Below, in pieces: positions 27,345 through 37,554 of a DNA stretch of 64,000 bases; the stretch's first letter is position 1, and each line of letters starts with the position of its first letter. Below the pieces are notes generated by a model. That model saw nothing but the letters and a program-made list of their open reading frames with translations. It did not search any database and was not told where the DNA came from. Both the position numbers and the translations under genes were made by a program. Origin of the DNA: Coxiellaceae bacterium (GTDB taxonomy: Bacteria > Pseudomonadota > Gammaproteobacteria > Coxiellales > Coxiellaceae); NCBI GenBank assembly GCA_029212885.1, contig JARGPC010000001.1, positions 574,068-638,067 of the forward strand, written 5' to 3'.

Positions 27345-28394
27345 ATGCAAACATGTTCAGCTTGTACGAGCCAAAATTTAGTTAAAATCAATCCCGGGAC
27401 TTATTTTTTCCCCTCAGATAGTTTTGATAAAAAATTTCACACCTACAACAATATTTATTGTGAAGGTTGCGGAATTATCTCAATAGATCGATTGCCTGAT
27501 AAAACCAAACTAATAGAGTATTATAACAACAATTATCGCAAGTCTGATTTTGCAATCACCATTACGCAAAACAAAACCATTGATCTGCCTATACAAATCC
27601 CCTGGAGCGGCTTTAGCTATTCTAGATTTCAAAATTTTCTAAACCTGGTAAAAGACTCTAAAGACATACTTCCCATCTCAAAAGAAAGCAAGTTTCTAGA
27701 TTATGGGGGTTATCAAGGATTCTTTCTATATGCCGTAAAACAAACATTTGGGTGTAATGTATTCAACTATGAGTATAATAAACATGGGTTAGATTTTGCA
27801 GAAAAGGCTTTGGGCATATCGGGACAGCAAGGCAAAGATATTCAAACGGATACATTTGATACTAAGTTTGATTTTATTTCACTAAATCATGTTTTTGAGC
27901 ATTTAGATAATCCAGTTCAATTTTTAACTCACGTAAGAACTAAAGTTTTGAATCAGAATGGGTGCTTATATATTGAGGTCCCAAATGCGTTTGGCTCTCC
28001 ATTATCAGACCCCACACACTTTAATATGTATACCGCCACCAGCTTGATCAACATATTGTCATTAGCAGGTTATAAAACCATTAATCACCATATTCATGGA
28101 AATCAAGTTTATGGATTGATATCAGATAACAACTATCGAAACATAAGCATTATCGCCACACCCGAGAAATCACCCACATTTAAAGTGATTCATACACCGG
28201 TTTTAGCTAGAAGGTTTTGCAAGGATTTACGTCGATCATACCTCAAGGTATATTTGAATTATATTCGACATTCGATAGGTTTGATTTTTAGCGAACTAAA
28301 ACGGCTTATAGGTGTTTTTGGATTTTTAATATTAGAAAAATTTTTATGTATAAACCCTAATTTTTTAAAATCAACATTTAGAAAGAATTCTTAA
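27345..28394 (+). CDS. SAM-dependent methyltransferase with N-terminal zinc ribbon
   Basis: This 349-residue protein opens with a CSAC...CEGC zinc-ribbon-like pair, as in sugar C-methyltransferases. A class I fold follows: FLDYGGYQGFFL is the SAM loop, and LNHVFEHLDNP and YIEVPNAFG are typical Methyltransf_23 motifs. The C-terminal 90 residues are basic and hydrophobic and may touch the membrane. It is isolated between mobile-element remnants and transcribed rightward against the flanking genes, so it may be a separately acquired cargo gene. The target is probably a sugar or glycan but is not shown. Confidence 0.8.
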   Translation: MQTCSACTSQNLVKINPGTYFFPSDSFDKKFHTYNNIYCEGCGIISIDRLPDKTKLIEYYNNNYRKSDFAITITQNKTIDLPIQIPWSGFSYSRFQNFLNLVKDSKDILPISKESKFLDYGGYQGFFLYAVKQTFGCNVFNYEYNKHGLDFAEKALGISGQQGKDIQTDTFDTKFDFISLNHVFEHLDNPVQFLTHVRTKVLNQNGCLYIEVPNAFGSPLSDPTHFNMYTATSLINILSLAGYKTINHHIHGNQVYGLISDNNYRNISIIATPEKSPTFKVIHTPVLARRFCKDLRRSYLKVYLNYIRHSIGLIFSELKRLIGVFGFLILEKFLCINPNFLKSTFRKNS

Positions 28395-28482
28395 AGTTTC
28401 ACGCCCTGCCTCGGTAATTCCCCCGAAAATTAAGGCTATTTAGAAGTATAATTTTCTCATAAAATATACAGAGGGGATTCAC

Positions 28483-28749
28483 ATGAAGAAGTCGAAATAT
28501 ACAGATAGTCAGATTTTATCAATATTGAAACAAGCAGAAGAAGGAGTACCAGTACCAGATTTGTGCCGAGAACAAGGCATGAGCAGTGCTTCTTTTTATA
28601 AGTGGCGCGCCAAATATGGCGGCATGGATGCATCAATGATATCTCACCTCAAGGAACTAGAGGCTGAAAATGGTCGGTTAAAGAAAATGTATGCCGAAGA
28701 AAAGCTTAAAGCTGAGATCATCAAGGAGGCAATCGAAAAAAAGTGGTAA
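28483..28749 (+). CDS. IS3-family transposase OrfA
   Basis: The 88-residue protein has the HTH_Tnp_1 fold: YTDSQILSILKQAEEG, then CREQGMSSASFYKWRAKYGG, followed by a leucine-zipper-like LKELEAENGRLKKMYAEE for multimerisation. It recognises the element ends. This is the only intact OrfA of the two copies of this element in the window, so it could in principle pair with the intact OrfB of the 39-kb copy. Confidence 0.88.
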   Translation: MKKSKYTDSQILSILKQAEEGVPVPDLCREQGMSSASFYKWRAKYGGMDASMISHLKELEAENGRLKKMYAEEKLKAEIIKEAIEKKW

Positions 28750-29162
28750 TGCCGTTTCAACGGCTAGAGTTGGCAAAAGCTTACGTGCTAAACAGACGCG
28801 TAAGTATCAGCTTTGCTTGCAGATTATTTTCTGTTAATGAAACGTGTTATCGCTATGAGCGAAAGCTAAGTAATGAAAATGCCTAGTACGTAGCAAACTA
28901 GAACTACTAGCGGTACCAGCTTTAACCAATCAAGTATGGTCGATGGATTTTATGTGTAAACCCCAGGTAAGCCACAACAAAATGCTTACATTGAACGCTT
29001 CAATAGAACAGTTCGATATGATTAGTTAAACCAAGACATTTTTACAACCATAGAGGAGGCGCAACAAAGAGCCACACAATGGCTATAGCATTATAATAAC
29101 GAAAGGCCTAATATGACGCTGGTGGTGTAACACCTAAACAAAAGCTGCTTCAGGCAGCATAG
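28744..29162 (+). pseudogene. IS3-family orfB with two internal deletions
   Basis: The start (GTG at 28744) and the 3' end match the intact orfB at 39479-40306. About 190 bases are missing after AAGCTAAGTAATGAAAATGC, and another block is missing after GATTTTATG. The deletions remove the middle Asp of the DDE triad, and stops appear after the joins. Confidence 0.8.
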
Positions 29163-29208
29163 TGGAAAGCTCTACTGATTTTAGCCCCCAATAATGAGGG
29201 GTTTACCA

Positions 29209-29865
29209 TTATAAAATATCTACATATTGGTATATCTTTTTCTGAATAGCATCTAATGACTCAGTACCATCTATCTTGATTTTATTTTTATCTTTCGCCA
29301 TTTTTTCATAATCTTCCAATCGTCGTATTAATACAGCTTCACTATCAGGAAAGGGTTCTTTTTTTTGTTTTGAGCGTCGCATAGACTCTTCTACTGGTAT
29401 GATAAACACGAAGTGCTTAGCAGGCTTTGGGCAGAGCCTTTTAATTACTCGCCACAACAACCAATTAGATGGGCATTCACATGGAAAGTTAATATCCAAA
29501 TCTAAATTTGAATCATCCAACCATCTGTCTGACACAATATTGTAACCCAGCAATTTTAATATACGGACATATACCGCCAAATAAAAAAACAAGTCAAACA
29601 TCGCCAAAACTAACCATACCTTTCTCAAGCGTGTCGACTTAAACTTTTCTTTTCTTTCTGCCGATTGACCAGGCGGCGGCAGCATTGCAGGACGAAATTG
29701 ACGAACCCGCGCCCTGAGCCAATCCAAAAGTGGCGTGTATCCTATACGCAACCATATACGCCTTACAGGCTTCTTCATACTATTAAAGCACTTTAAAAAC
29801 AACTCTATTTGGGTAGTTTTTCCTGCCCCATCTAGTCCACTAAATGCCCAATGCTTTTTTTTCAC
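29209..29865 (-). CDS. Thymidylate-kinase-like P-loop kinase
   Basis: The 218-residue protein has a Walker A loop FSGLDGAGKTTQ (8-19) as in thymidylate kinase. A conserved SDRWLDD segment occupies the place of the DR(Y/H) motif of TMK, and IIPVEESMRRSKQKKEP resembles a LID region. It is too divergent to be the housekeeping tmk. Such kinases are common in surface-glycan loci and may phosphorylate a sugar or polyprenol-type substrate. A decayed second copy lies at 25837-26396. An IS end touches the stop codon, so the 3' end is only just preserved. Confidence 0.78.
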   Translation of the reverse strand: MKKKHWAFSGLDGAGKTTQIELFLKCFNSMKKPVRRIWLRIGYTPLLDWLRARVRQFRPAMLPPPGQSAERKEKFKSTRLRKVWLVLAMFDLFFYLAVYVRILKLLGYNIVSDRWLDDSNLDLDINFPCECPSNWLLWRVIKRLCPKPAKHFVFIIPVEESMRRSKQKKEPFPDSEAVLIRRLEDYEKMAKDKNKIKIDGTESLDAIQKKIYQYVDIL

Positions 29866-29934
29866 TTAAATTCTCCAACGCCAACACTCATCAGATAGCG
29901 GTCACTTCAACCTTTGTTAGTCACGCTTAAGTTG

Positions 29935-30720
29935 CTAAACTTTTCCCAATAGCCCTTTAATTTCTGCTTTTAAGCTATAACACAAAAGGGCGGCATAAGC
30001 ATTTATAGGACACAGTCTCATAAATTTTCTAACAAAATGCCGCCTTTCCTTTAGCCATTTCTTTTTAAGCTTGTAAGTTAAATTGTCTCCATGCTGTCTT
30101 GAATACTGTAATATCTCATTTATACTACCCACAGGCATGCACAATGATAATCTCATCCATAAATCATAATCACCCAACAAATCATATATAGGATCAAACT
30201 TATGACGCTTAAGCTCACGCGCTGAAATCATAGCCGAGCTGATGGATATTACATTTCTTTTAAATAACTCCCTAGTAATCCAACCTGAAATATTTTTTTG
30301 CGGTGTTTTTTTGAGCTCATTCCCACATTCATTAATCAATGAAAAATCATTGTATATGAGCTTATAGCCCTGTCTGTATAACTCCACTTGAGCCTCGAGC
30401 TTTGCACACAACCAAACGTCGTCACAATCCAGGAACGCAACTAATTCGCCATTACAGTAATCTACCGCCAAATTTCTGGCAGCATAGAGTGGTACAGTTA
30501 TGTTATTTTTGTAATATTTTAGTTTACTACCGTAGGATTTTGCTATTTCTGCACTTGAATCTGTAGAGGCATTATCAAAAAAAATAATTTCCCAGTTTGT
30601 ATATGTTTGAGCATAAACTGAGTCAATGGCTTCTTGTAAATATTTCTCACCATTAAAGCAGTTCATTATAATGCTAACAAGCGGTAATTTGTGCATTGGC
30701 ATACCCTCACTAATTCGCAT
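29935..30720 (-). CDS. Family 2 glycosyltransferase
   Basis: The 261-residue GT-A enzyme begins with VSIIMNCFNGEKYLQEAIDS, has IIFFDNASTDSS for nucleotide contact and the FLDCDDVW metal-binding motif (Asp98-Asp101). It lacks membrane segments apart from a possible amphipathic C-terminus. The start overlaps the polymerase-like gene by 11 bases, so it is co-transcribed with it. It adds one sugar to the lipid-linked repeat unit; the donor is not known. Confidence 0.9.
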   Translation of the reverse strand: MRISEGMPMHKLPLVSIIMNCFNGEKYLQEAIDSVYAQTYTNWEIIFFDNASTDSSAEIAKSYGSKLKYYKNNITVPLYAARNLAVDYCNGELVAFLDCDDVWLCAKLEAQVELYRQGYKLIYNDFSLINECGNELKKTPQKNISGWITRELFKRNVISISSAMISARELKRHKFDPIYDLLGDYDLWMRLSLCMPVGSINEILQYSRQHGDNLTYKLKKKWLKERRHFVRKFMRLCPINAYAALLCYSLKAEIKGLLGKV

Positions 30721-32107
30721 GACAAACCCTTTGAGAACTACGCTGCTTTATTGCTCCATATTTTGATAATGCAGCAAACGCAATAAATACTATAGGAAAA
30801 ACTGATTTACTTGTATAAGCAGAGTAATGGATCTCATTAACAAGAATAAGAATTATAATTGCAACTGCAAATTCTAAAGCCCTCCCTATAAATTTCTTGG
30901 TCTTCCCATAATAATGGAGGCCTCCAAACCTTAGAATACCTAATGCCTTCTTTAACACGCTCATTATGCCAAAGAAAAGCAGTAAATATATAGGCACGCC
31001 GAACCTTGCTAATGTTTCTAGCCACCCAACATCTCCACCCTTCGGCATACCGATATATGTAAAACCATCCCCTAAAAAAAATGCAAGGGGGTCGCTTACT
31101 AAGTAATCAAGGTATCTCAAGATATAGTCATGGGTAATGAGCAAGTAGCTAGTTCTTTTTAACCCCGTTCCAAATATCAAATCTGACTGACTAAGAAGCA
31201 TGGTTATAATGTAAGAAAGAAATTTATAACCCGCCAAATATATAGCAGCAAATATAACCGTTACCGCTATCAAACTAATCGTAATAAAATGATTCCTAAT
31301 GCGCGCAATCAGCCCAGCTGCCATCTGGACCCCTGAAACGCGAAAATAAATAAATACTAATATAAAACCTAATGCTAAAATATTTGTATAGTTCATTCCA
31401 ATAAGTGACATCACACTAAAAGTTAATATAATTATTCTCGGGGATTTTAACAACCCCCTCCTTTCACATGCCAATGAAGCAATCATACCCATAACAATCC
31501 AGGCACCAGAAACAGTATGCGTCTCCAATAACCCGAAACTTCTACCACCCAATCGAGTTCTGTATAGATTTGCGCCACCCTTATTTGTATGACTACCCAG
31601 AGTATACTGTAATGCCTCCTTTGAATAAGTGCTTACATGGCCCAAACCAACCTTCAAGTAGGTATCATAGACAAAATAGATACCAATAATAAATCCAGCA
31701 ATAGCAATAGCAAAAAAAACAGTTTGAAAGTCTTGGCTAGAGGCCAGGTATCGAAAGTACACATAAAATAATATAGGAAATAAAAAATTAACGAAGGAGG
31801 CAGCGACAGAATAGGCAGGCACTTCTAAAAAAAGCATCTGTGATATTCCATGTGTAATAACTACAACAACATATATCAACACCCCTTTATCTATCAGTGT
31901 TGCACTACCTATCCGTACTCGGCCTACACTTAAGCATGATATGCCGGCCACTACACTGCCAAGAATATATGGCAACAAGGAGGGGTACACACTATGTGTT
32001 AATACCTGCAGTGGAAAAGAGAACGCTAGTGTCTGGATAATCAAAAACCAATAGATTTTTTTGGCATTAAACCCTAACCTCACGGGACCGAACTCCTTAT
32101 AATGCAT
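30710..32107 (-). CDS. O-antigen polymerase/ligase-like membrane protein (Wzy candidate)
   Basis: The 465-residue protein is almost entirely hydrophobic helices, about ten to twelve, with one long periplasmic-type loop in the C-terminal half (around YLVSDPLAFFLGDGFTYIG) bearing Gly and Asp. This is the layout of Wzy/WaaL proteins, which are poorly conserved in sequence. With Wza and Wzc in the same locus, a Wzy-dependent polymerase is the natural role. It lies between a GT2 gene and a GT-B-like gene, each abutting it. No sequence motif can prove polymerase over ligase. Confidence 0.72.
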   Translation of the reverse strand: MHYKEFGPVRLGFNAKKIYWFLIIQTLAFSFPLQVLTHSVYPSLLPYILGSVVAGISCLSVGRVRIGSATLIDKGVLIYVVVVITHGISQMLFLEVPAYSVAASFVNFLFPILFYVYFRYLASSQDFQTVFFAIAIAGFIIGIYFVYDTYLKVGLGHVSTYSKEALQYTLGSHTNKGGANLYRTRLGGRSFGLLETHTVSGAWIVMGMIASLACERRGLLKSPRIIILTFSVMSLIGMNYTNILALGFILVFIYFRVSGVQMAAGLIARIRNHFITISLIAVTVIFAAIYLAGYKFLSYIITMLLSQSDLIFGTGLKRTSYLLITHDYILRYLDYLVSDPLAFFLGDGFTYIGMPKGGDVGWLETLARFGVPIYLLLFFGIMSVLKKALGILRFGGLHYYGKTKKFIGRALEFAVAIIILILVNEIHYSAYTSKSVFPIVFIAFAALSKYGAIKQRSSQRVCHAN

Positions 32108-33376
32108 TCATTTTGAAAAGTCGATATATATACTGTAGTTATTATCTTTTTTGCTTAAACTATTTATCTTGTATTGCAAAACTTTAAATAAAGCTTTATA
32201 GAAAAACTTTAACTTAACAGCAGCCATCAGCTTCAAAACTAACCATTCTTTATTTTTTCCAAACAACTTTTTATATACCGCACTATCAAAAGAAGCTCCC
32301 TTTTCCATTGTGGCTTCTTTTTTTATAAGACTTGAAATTTTAATAAGACTTAGATCTTCTTCGTTACCGCCAAAAAAATTATCCGTTACTGTAGTAAGAT
32401 AGCTAGGGATATCAGCACAAAGCGCCAACTCTCCTCGCAGCCTCGCCTCAACTAATTTAAACAACTCGTCACATGTGCGGGGCTGCCAAAGTGGCTTGAC
32501 GTAGTTTCGACTTAAGACTTTCTCATATTTAAAGCCGGGATTTATTAAATTTACAATTGATATTACCGGTACCCCTGCAATCAAGGAGTCTATGCCCATG
32601 GACGACTGACCGGAGATTATCAGATCGCATTTTTTTACTATATATGTAGGGTCATTTGACCAATCATAAGTAATATTTTTATGTTTATATGGAAAATCAC
32701 CTCTATTACAAAATCTAGGTCGTACAATTAGCTTATAGCTGACACTAAGGCTATTGATCAAAAAATCCAACCACATTCGCTCAAGAACGTGGTAAGCAAA
32801 ATATCCCTGTAGATTACCAAAATTACTGAAGTTATCCGCATCCTTATAGTTTGCAAAATAGGACAATATACTCGCCCTATCACCTATGTCTGCACCTAGT
32901 GATATACCAATTACCAACTGGCTGCCCACAGGCCTTGGCTCCGTAGCCGGTTTCTTCGCAAGCACTCTTGGGCTGCCCGTGACAATAAGCTTGTCTTCTG
33001 GCAGCCACTTCTTTAAAACATCTTTAGTCCGCTGACTAAATAAACAAAAATAATCCACGCACTCATTTGCCATTGGCCTGACATAAGTATGTCCTAACAT
33101 GAAGGTGGTGAATATTGATTTTTCTCTATCAAAACCCTGCTCGGTATTTAAGCTTATAATGATTGCATTATCGATACATCTAAGCCAGTCACCATGATAA
33201 CAGTCTACTTTGCCATATACGATTACGTGAGGCTGCCAGTGAGCAACTGTAAATATAAAATCGAGCTTCCCCGACACTTTGACTTCGATACTCTTATCAG
33301 ATAGGAGCTGATCTCGAAGCCTAAGCATACCGTATTCATCTCGGCGCTTTTGATCGATATATAAAAGCACTCTCAT
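32108..33376 (-). CDS. Surface carbohydrate biosynthesis protein (GT-B-like, TIGR04396-like)
   Basis: This 422-residue protein begins RVLLYIDQKRRDEYG, typical of the surface polysaccharide protein family TIGR04396. The middle has VTGSPR and CDLIISGQSSMGIDSLIAGVP, which resembles the donor-binding half of GT-B enzymes such as CDP-glycerol transferases. It is probably a transferase adding a sugar or polyol. It is the first gene of the leftward polymerase-GT2-kinase block and is divergent from pseB across a 243-base intergenic region. Confidence 0.65.
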   Translation of the reverse strand: MRVLLYIDQKRRDEYGMLRLRDQLLSDKSIEVKVSGKLDFIFTVAHWQPHVIVYGKVDCYHGDWLRCIDNAIIISLNTEQGFDREKSIFTTFMLGHTYVRPMANECVDYFCLFSQRTKDVLKKWLPEDKLIVTGSPRVLAKKPATEPRPVGSQLVIGISLGADIGDRASILSYFANYKDADNFSNFGNLQGYFAYHVLERMWLDFLINSLSVSYKLIVRPRFCNRGDFPYKHKNITYDWSNDPTYIVKKCDLIISGQSSMGIDSLIAGVPVISIVNLINPGFKYEKVLSRNYVKPLWQPRTCDELFKLVEARLRGELALCADIPSYLTTVTDNFFGGNEEDLSLIKISSLIKKEATMEKGASFDSAVYKKLFGKNKEWLVLKLMAAVKLKFFYKALFKVLQYKINSLSKKDNNYSIYIDFSK

Positions 33377-33510
33377 TGAGCTTAACCCTCCTTAATCATT
33401 CTTTTTTCTTACCAGCACTGCCCGTAGCTAGAAAAACACTCAATGCGATTGATTCGACACTATACTAACGCCAAAAGCTTAAGCACGTCAAAGGAAATCG
33501 TATAGTAGTA

Positions 33511-33539
33511 TGAGTGTAAATTAAATGTAATTACACTCA
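33511..33539. promoter_or_regulatory. Perfect 9-bp inverted repeat upstream of pseB
   Basis: TGAGTGTAA (33511-33519) and TTACACTCA (33531-33539) form a perfect palindrome with an 11-base loop, in the divergent intergenic region and 81 bases before the pseB start. It could be an operator for either direction or part of a 5' leader. No clear promoter pair stands out around it. Confidence 0.4.
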
Positions 33540-33589
33540 AAATCACTGACTTGCAAATCGAAACATGTTAGGATCGCACCCAGAAATAG

Positions 33590-34633
<1,044 letters not shown>

Positions 34634-34634
34634 T

Positions 34635-35795
34635 ATGGAATATATACCATACGGTCGTCAAGAAATAACTAATGAAGATATCAATGCAGTAATTAATACG
34701 CTGAAATCAAACTGGTTAACCCAGGGACCAATTATACCTGCCTTTGAAAAGAAAATCGCTGAATACGCAACGGCTGAATTTACAGTTGCCACTTGTAATG
34801 CCACGGCAGCATTACACCTGGCATGCAAAGCACTGGGTGTGACAAAAAATGATCGAGTATGGACCTCCCCGAACACATTTGTAGCTTCAGCAAACTGTGC
34901 ACTATACTGCGGTGCAGAAATTGACTTTGTTGATATATGTCCAGAAACTTATAATATTTCAGTATTAGCTTTGGAAAAAAAATTAAAGGTTGCACAAAGG
35001 AGAGAGCTGCTACCCAAAGTTTTGATACCTGTTCATTTCGCTGGCCAATCTTGTGATATGCAAGCTATTAAAGAGCTGTCTGATATATATGGCTTCAAAA
35101 TCATAGAAGATGCTAGTCATGCAATAGGAGGCTCTTACCAAAATACCCCTATTGGCTCGTGCACCTTTTCTGACATAACTGTTTTTAGTTTTCACCCTGT
35201 GAAGATTATCACCACTGGTGAGGGTGGCGCCTGCCTTACTAAGGATAAATCAATAGCCGCTAAACTGCAGCTATATCGAACACACGGCATTACAAAAAAC
35301 GAGTCCCTTATGACAAAAAAAAGTGAAGGCCCGTGGTATTACCAGCAATTAGAACTAGGCTTTAACTTCCGAATCACTGACCTACAATGCGCACTAGGCA
35401 TTTCTCAACTATCACGCCTAGATGAAATTGTAAAAAAGCGGAATAGCATCGCACGCTACTATGATAAAAAACTTCAGGGGCTACCACTCAAGTTGCCGAC
35501 AATAATGCCCTCACGCTTAAGCTCCTATCACTTATACACCGTGCAGATACTGCCTGAATGCGGCAGAAGCCGCCGGGGCATATTTGACAGCCTGCGAAAT
35601 AATGGTATTGGTGTCAATGTTCACTACATTCCTGTTCACTTACAACCATTTTATCAAGATCTTGGATTTAAAAAAGGGGACTACCCAGAGAGTGAGGCGT
35701 ATTATGAAAATGCATTATCACTACCTATTTTTCCAACTCTGTCCAGAGAGCAACAAAATTTCGTTATTGATACATTGGCGAGCCAACTTAAATGA
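34635..35795 (+). CDS. pseC: UDP-4-keto sugar aminotransferase, PseC
   Basis: The 386-residue DegT-family enzyme opens with IPYGRQEIT, the PseC signature. It has EDASHAIGG (Asp159) and FSFHPVKIITTGEGG with the PLP Lys190. It makes UDP-4-amino-4,6-dideoxy-N-acetyl-L-altrosamine from the PseB product. I use the ATG at 34635, directly after the pseB TAA; an upstream TTG would add four residues. Its stop overlaps the ATG of the aldo/keto reductase gene (ATGA), so the pathway continues in the same transcript. Confidence 0.95.
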   Translation: MEYIPYGRQEITNEDINAVINTLKSNWLTQGPIIPAFEKKIAEYATAEFTVATCNATAALHLACKALGVTKNDRVWTSPNTFVASANCALYCGAEIDFVDICPETYNISVLALEKKLKVAQRRELLPKVLIPVHFAGQSCDMQAIKELSDIYGFKIIEDASHAIGGSYQNTPIGSCTFSDITVFSFHPVKIITTGEGGACLTKDKSIAAKLQLYRTHGITKNESLMTKKSEGPWYYQQLELGFNFRITDLQCALGISQLSRLDEIVKKRNSIARYYDKKLQGLPLKLPTIMPSRLSSYHLYTVQILPECGRSRRGIFDSLRNNGIGVNVHYIPVHLQPFYQDLGFKKGDYPESEAYYENALSLPIFPTLSREQQNFVIDTLASQLK

Positions 35796-36670
35796 AGCTA
35801 GCACTAGGAACAGCCCAGTTTGGCTTTAACTATGGAATCAGCAATACAAAAGGTGAAGTTCCTAGAAGCGAAATCCTTCAAATACTAAATACAGCCAAAA
35901 ATGTTGGCATTGATTTTCTGGATACAGCAGCCGCTTATGGAAACAGTGAACAACAGCTCGGCCAAATAGAGGAAAGCAGAACGTTTAGGATAATAACCAA
36001 GCTTCCCTCAATTGGAAAAAACAAATACAGCTTAAAACTAATTGAGCAAGGATTTTTAACTTCTTTACAGAAACTAAACAGAGAGAACATATACTGTCTA
36101 TTATTACATGATGCTAATGATTTACTATCAAAGTGCGGCAATGAGGTATATAACCTTTTAATAAAATTAAAGTCAGAAAATTTAGTTACTAAAATTGGTG
36201 TTTCTACTTACTCCCCCATGCAGCTAAACAAAATAATAAGCAAATTTAAAATAGATCTAGTGCAACTGCCAATAAATCTATTTGACCAACGATTTGCCTT
36301 AGATGGAATGCTAGAAAAATTAAAGATGAAAGGAATTGAAATACATGCACGTTCAATTTTCTTACAGGGCTTATTACTAATGCAAAGGGAAAAAGCATGT
36401 ATGACATTCCCCCTACATAAAAAATTTCTTGCGCACTACCACGATATCTTACATTCCTCAAATAAATCCCCCATATCCGCAGCACTCTCCTTAATAAAGG
36501 AAATACCAGAAATCGATAAAGCGGTCATTGGCGTAACAAGTAAAGATGAGCTCAATGAGATTATATGTACCTACAAGTCTATAAATACTCTACCTAAAAA
36601 CCTGCTTAATCTATTCAAAACAGCGCCGCAACAACTAATTGATCCTAGAGAATGGAGGGTACATGACTAA
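35792..36670 (+). CDS. Aldo/keto reductase
   Basis: This 292-residue (beta/alpha)8 protein starts LALGTAQFGFNYG. It has FLDTAAAYGNSEQQLG (catalytic Asp and Tyr region), TKLPS (Lys), and LLHDA for the His-containing motif. Aldo/keto reductases of this type occur within pse and leg operons of several bacteria, where their role is unclear. It is translationally coupled to pseC and overlaps the Gfo/Idh gene by 8 bases. The predicted reaction is NADPH-dependent reduction of a keto group on a sugar. Confidence 0.85.
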   Translation: MKLALGTAQFGFNYGISNTKGEVPRSEILQILNTAKNVGIDFLDTAAAYGNSEQQLGQIEESRTFRIITKLPSIGKNKYSLKLIEQGFLTSLQKLNRENIYCLLLHDANDLLSKCGNEVYNLLIKLKSENLVTKIGVSTYSPMQLNKIISKFKIDLVQLPINLFDQRFALDGMLEKLKMKGIEIHARSIFLQGLLLMQREKACMTFPLHKKFLAHYHDILHSSNKSPISAALSLIKEIPEIDKAVIGVTSKDELNEIICTYKSINTLPKNLLNLFKTAPQQLIDPREWRVHD

Positions 36671-37553
36671 TATAAAGCTGGGAGTAATCGGAGGCAGCGA
36701 AGGCAATGGTCACCCATACTCATGGTCTGCAATCATAAACGGTTATGATCAGTCACATATGGAAAAATGCCCCTACCCCATGATACCACGGTATTTATCA
36801 GCGCAGGAGTTCCCCCAAGACACAATTACTGGAGCCGAGGTCACACACATCTGGACACAGGATTACTCACTATCACAACACATTGCTAGCGCAAGCCTGA
36901 TAAAAAATGTTACTAAAAAAGCTTCAGAGATGATTGGTAATGTTGATGCTATATTATTTGCAAGGGATGACGCGGAAAATCATTATGAAATGACTAAAGC
37001 TTTTATTGATGCAGGCTTACCAATTTACATTGATAAGCCTCTTGCTTATACAGTAAATGAAGCAAAAAAAATTCTCTCCAAAGAAAAATATATTGGTCAG
37101 ATTTTTTCATGCAGCGCACTTGCTTATGCGAAAGAATTTCAACTTTCTACTGAAGACTTAAGAAATATAGGTGATATTACACATATCAATGCACAGGTAG
37201 TAAAATCGTGGAAAAAATATGCAGTGCATGTTATTGAACCCGTATTGAATTTATTTGACAACCCTACCATTTCAAAATGTCATTCCAGTCACAAAAATGG
37301 AATCACAAATCTTAGCGTTAATCTCTCGGAGAATATTTCAGCCAACTTCATTTCTTCACACTCGAGTGATTTCCCCATAGAAATCGCAATTTTTGGCAAA
37401 AACGGCTATAAAAAGTTGGTATTTAATGATACATTTTATGCTTTCAAGCAGGCGCTTATGCATTTTCTTGGTATTATAAATGATTCGCATAAACCAAAAT
37501 CTCATGACAAGATGCTAACAACGGTAAAGCTTATCGAGCTAGGAATGACGTAA
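36663..37553 (+). CDS. Gfo/Idh/MocA-type oxidoreductase
   Basis: The protein (296 residues from the ATG at 36663, chosen for the GGAGGG just upstream) has an N-terminal Rossmann fold (LGVIGGSEGNGHP) and a conserved YIDKPLAYT, the EKP-like motif of the family, with DKP here. It is typical of NAD-dependent sugar dehydrogenases in nonulosonic acid loci. The C-terminal half is shorter than in most members. It overlaps the aldo/keto reductase gene and is followed at once by an SDR and a CMP-sugar synthetase, so the four genes probably modify one sugar. Confidence 0.78.
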   Translation: MTNIKLGVIGGSEGNGHPYSWSAIINGYDQSHMEKCPYPMIPRYLSAQEFPQDTITGAEVTHIWTQDYSLSQHIASASLIKNVTKKASEMIGNVDAILFARDDAENHYEMTKAFIDAGLPIYIDKPLAYTVNEAKKILSKEKYIGQIFSCSALAYAKEFQLSTEDLRNIGDITHINAQVVKSWKKYAVHVIEPVLNLFDNPTISKCHSSHKNGITNLSVNLSENISANFISSHSSDFPIEIAIFGKNGYKKLVFNDTFYAFKQALMHFLGIINDSHKPKSHDKMLTTVKLIELGMT

Positions 37554-37554
37554 C

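Larger units (their letters stand above)
28412..29207 (+). mobile_element. IS3-family element, internally deleted copy
   Basis: The left end CGGTAATTCCCCCGAAAATT and the right end, ending GGTTTACC, form the imperfect terminal repeats. The copy is about 0.8 kb, against 1.2 kb for its sibling at 39150-40352. orfA is intact but orfB has lost two internal blocks, so it cannot move itself. Its right end directly abuts the stop of the thymidylate-kinase-like gene. Confidence 0.8.

Noticed and set aside
29209-29865. Housekeeping thymidylate kinase
   Set aside because: The DR(Y/H) region and overall sequence differ from Tmk, and the gene belongs to a glycan block with a decayed paralogue nearby.
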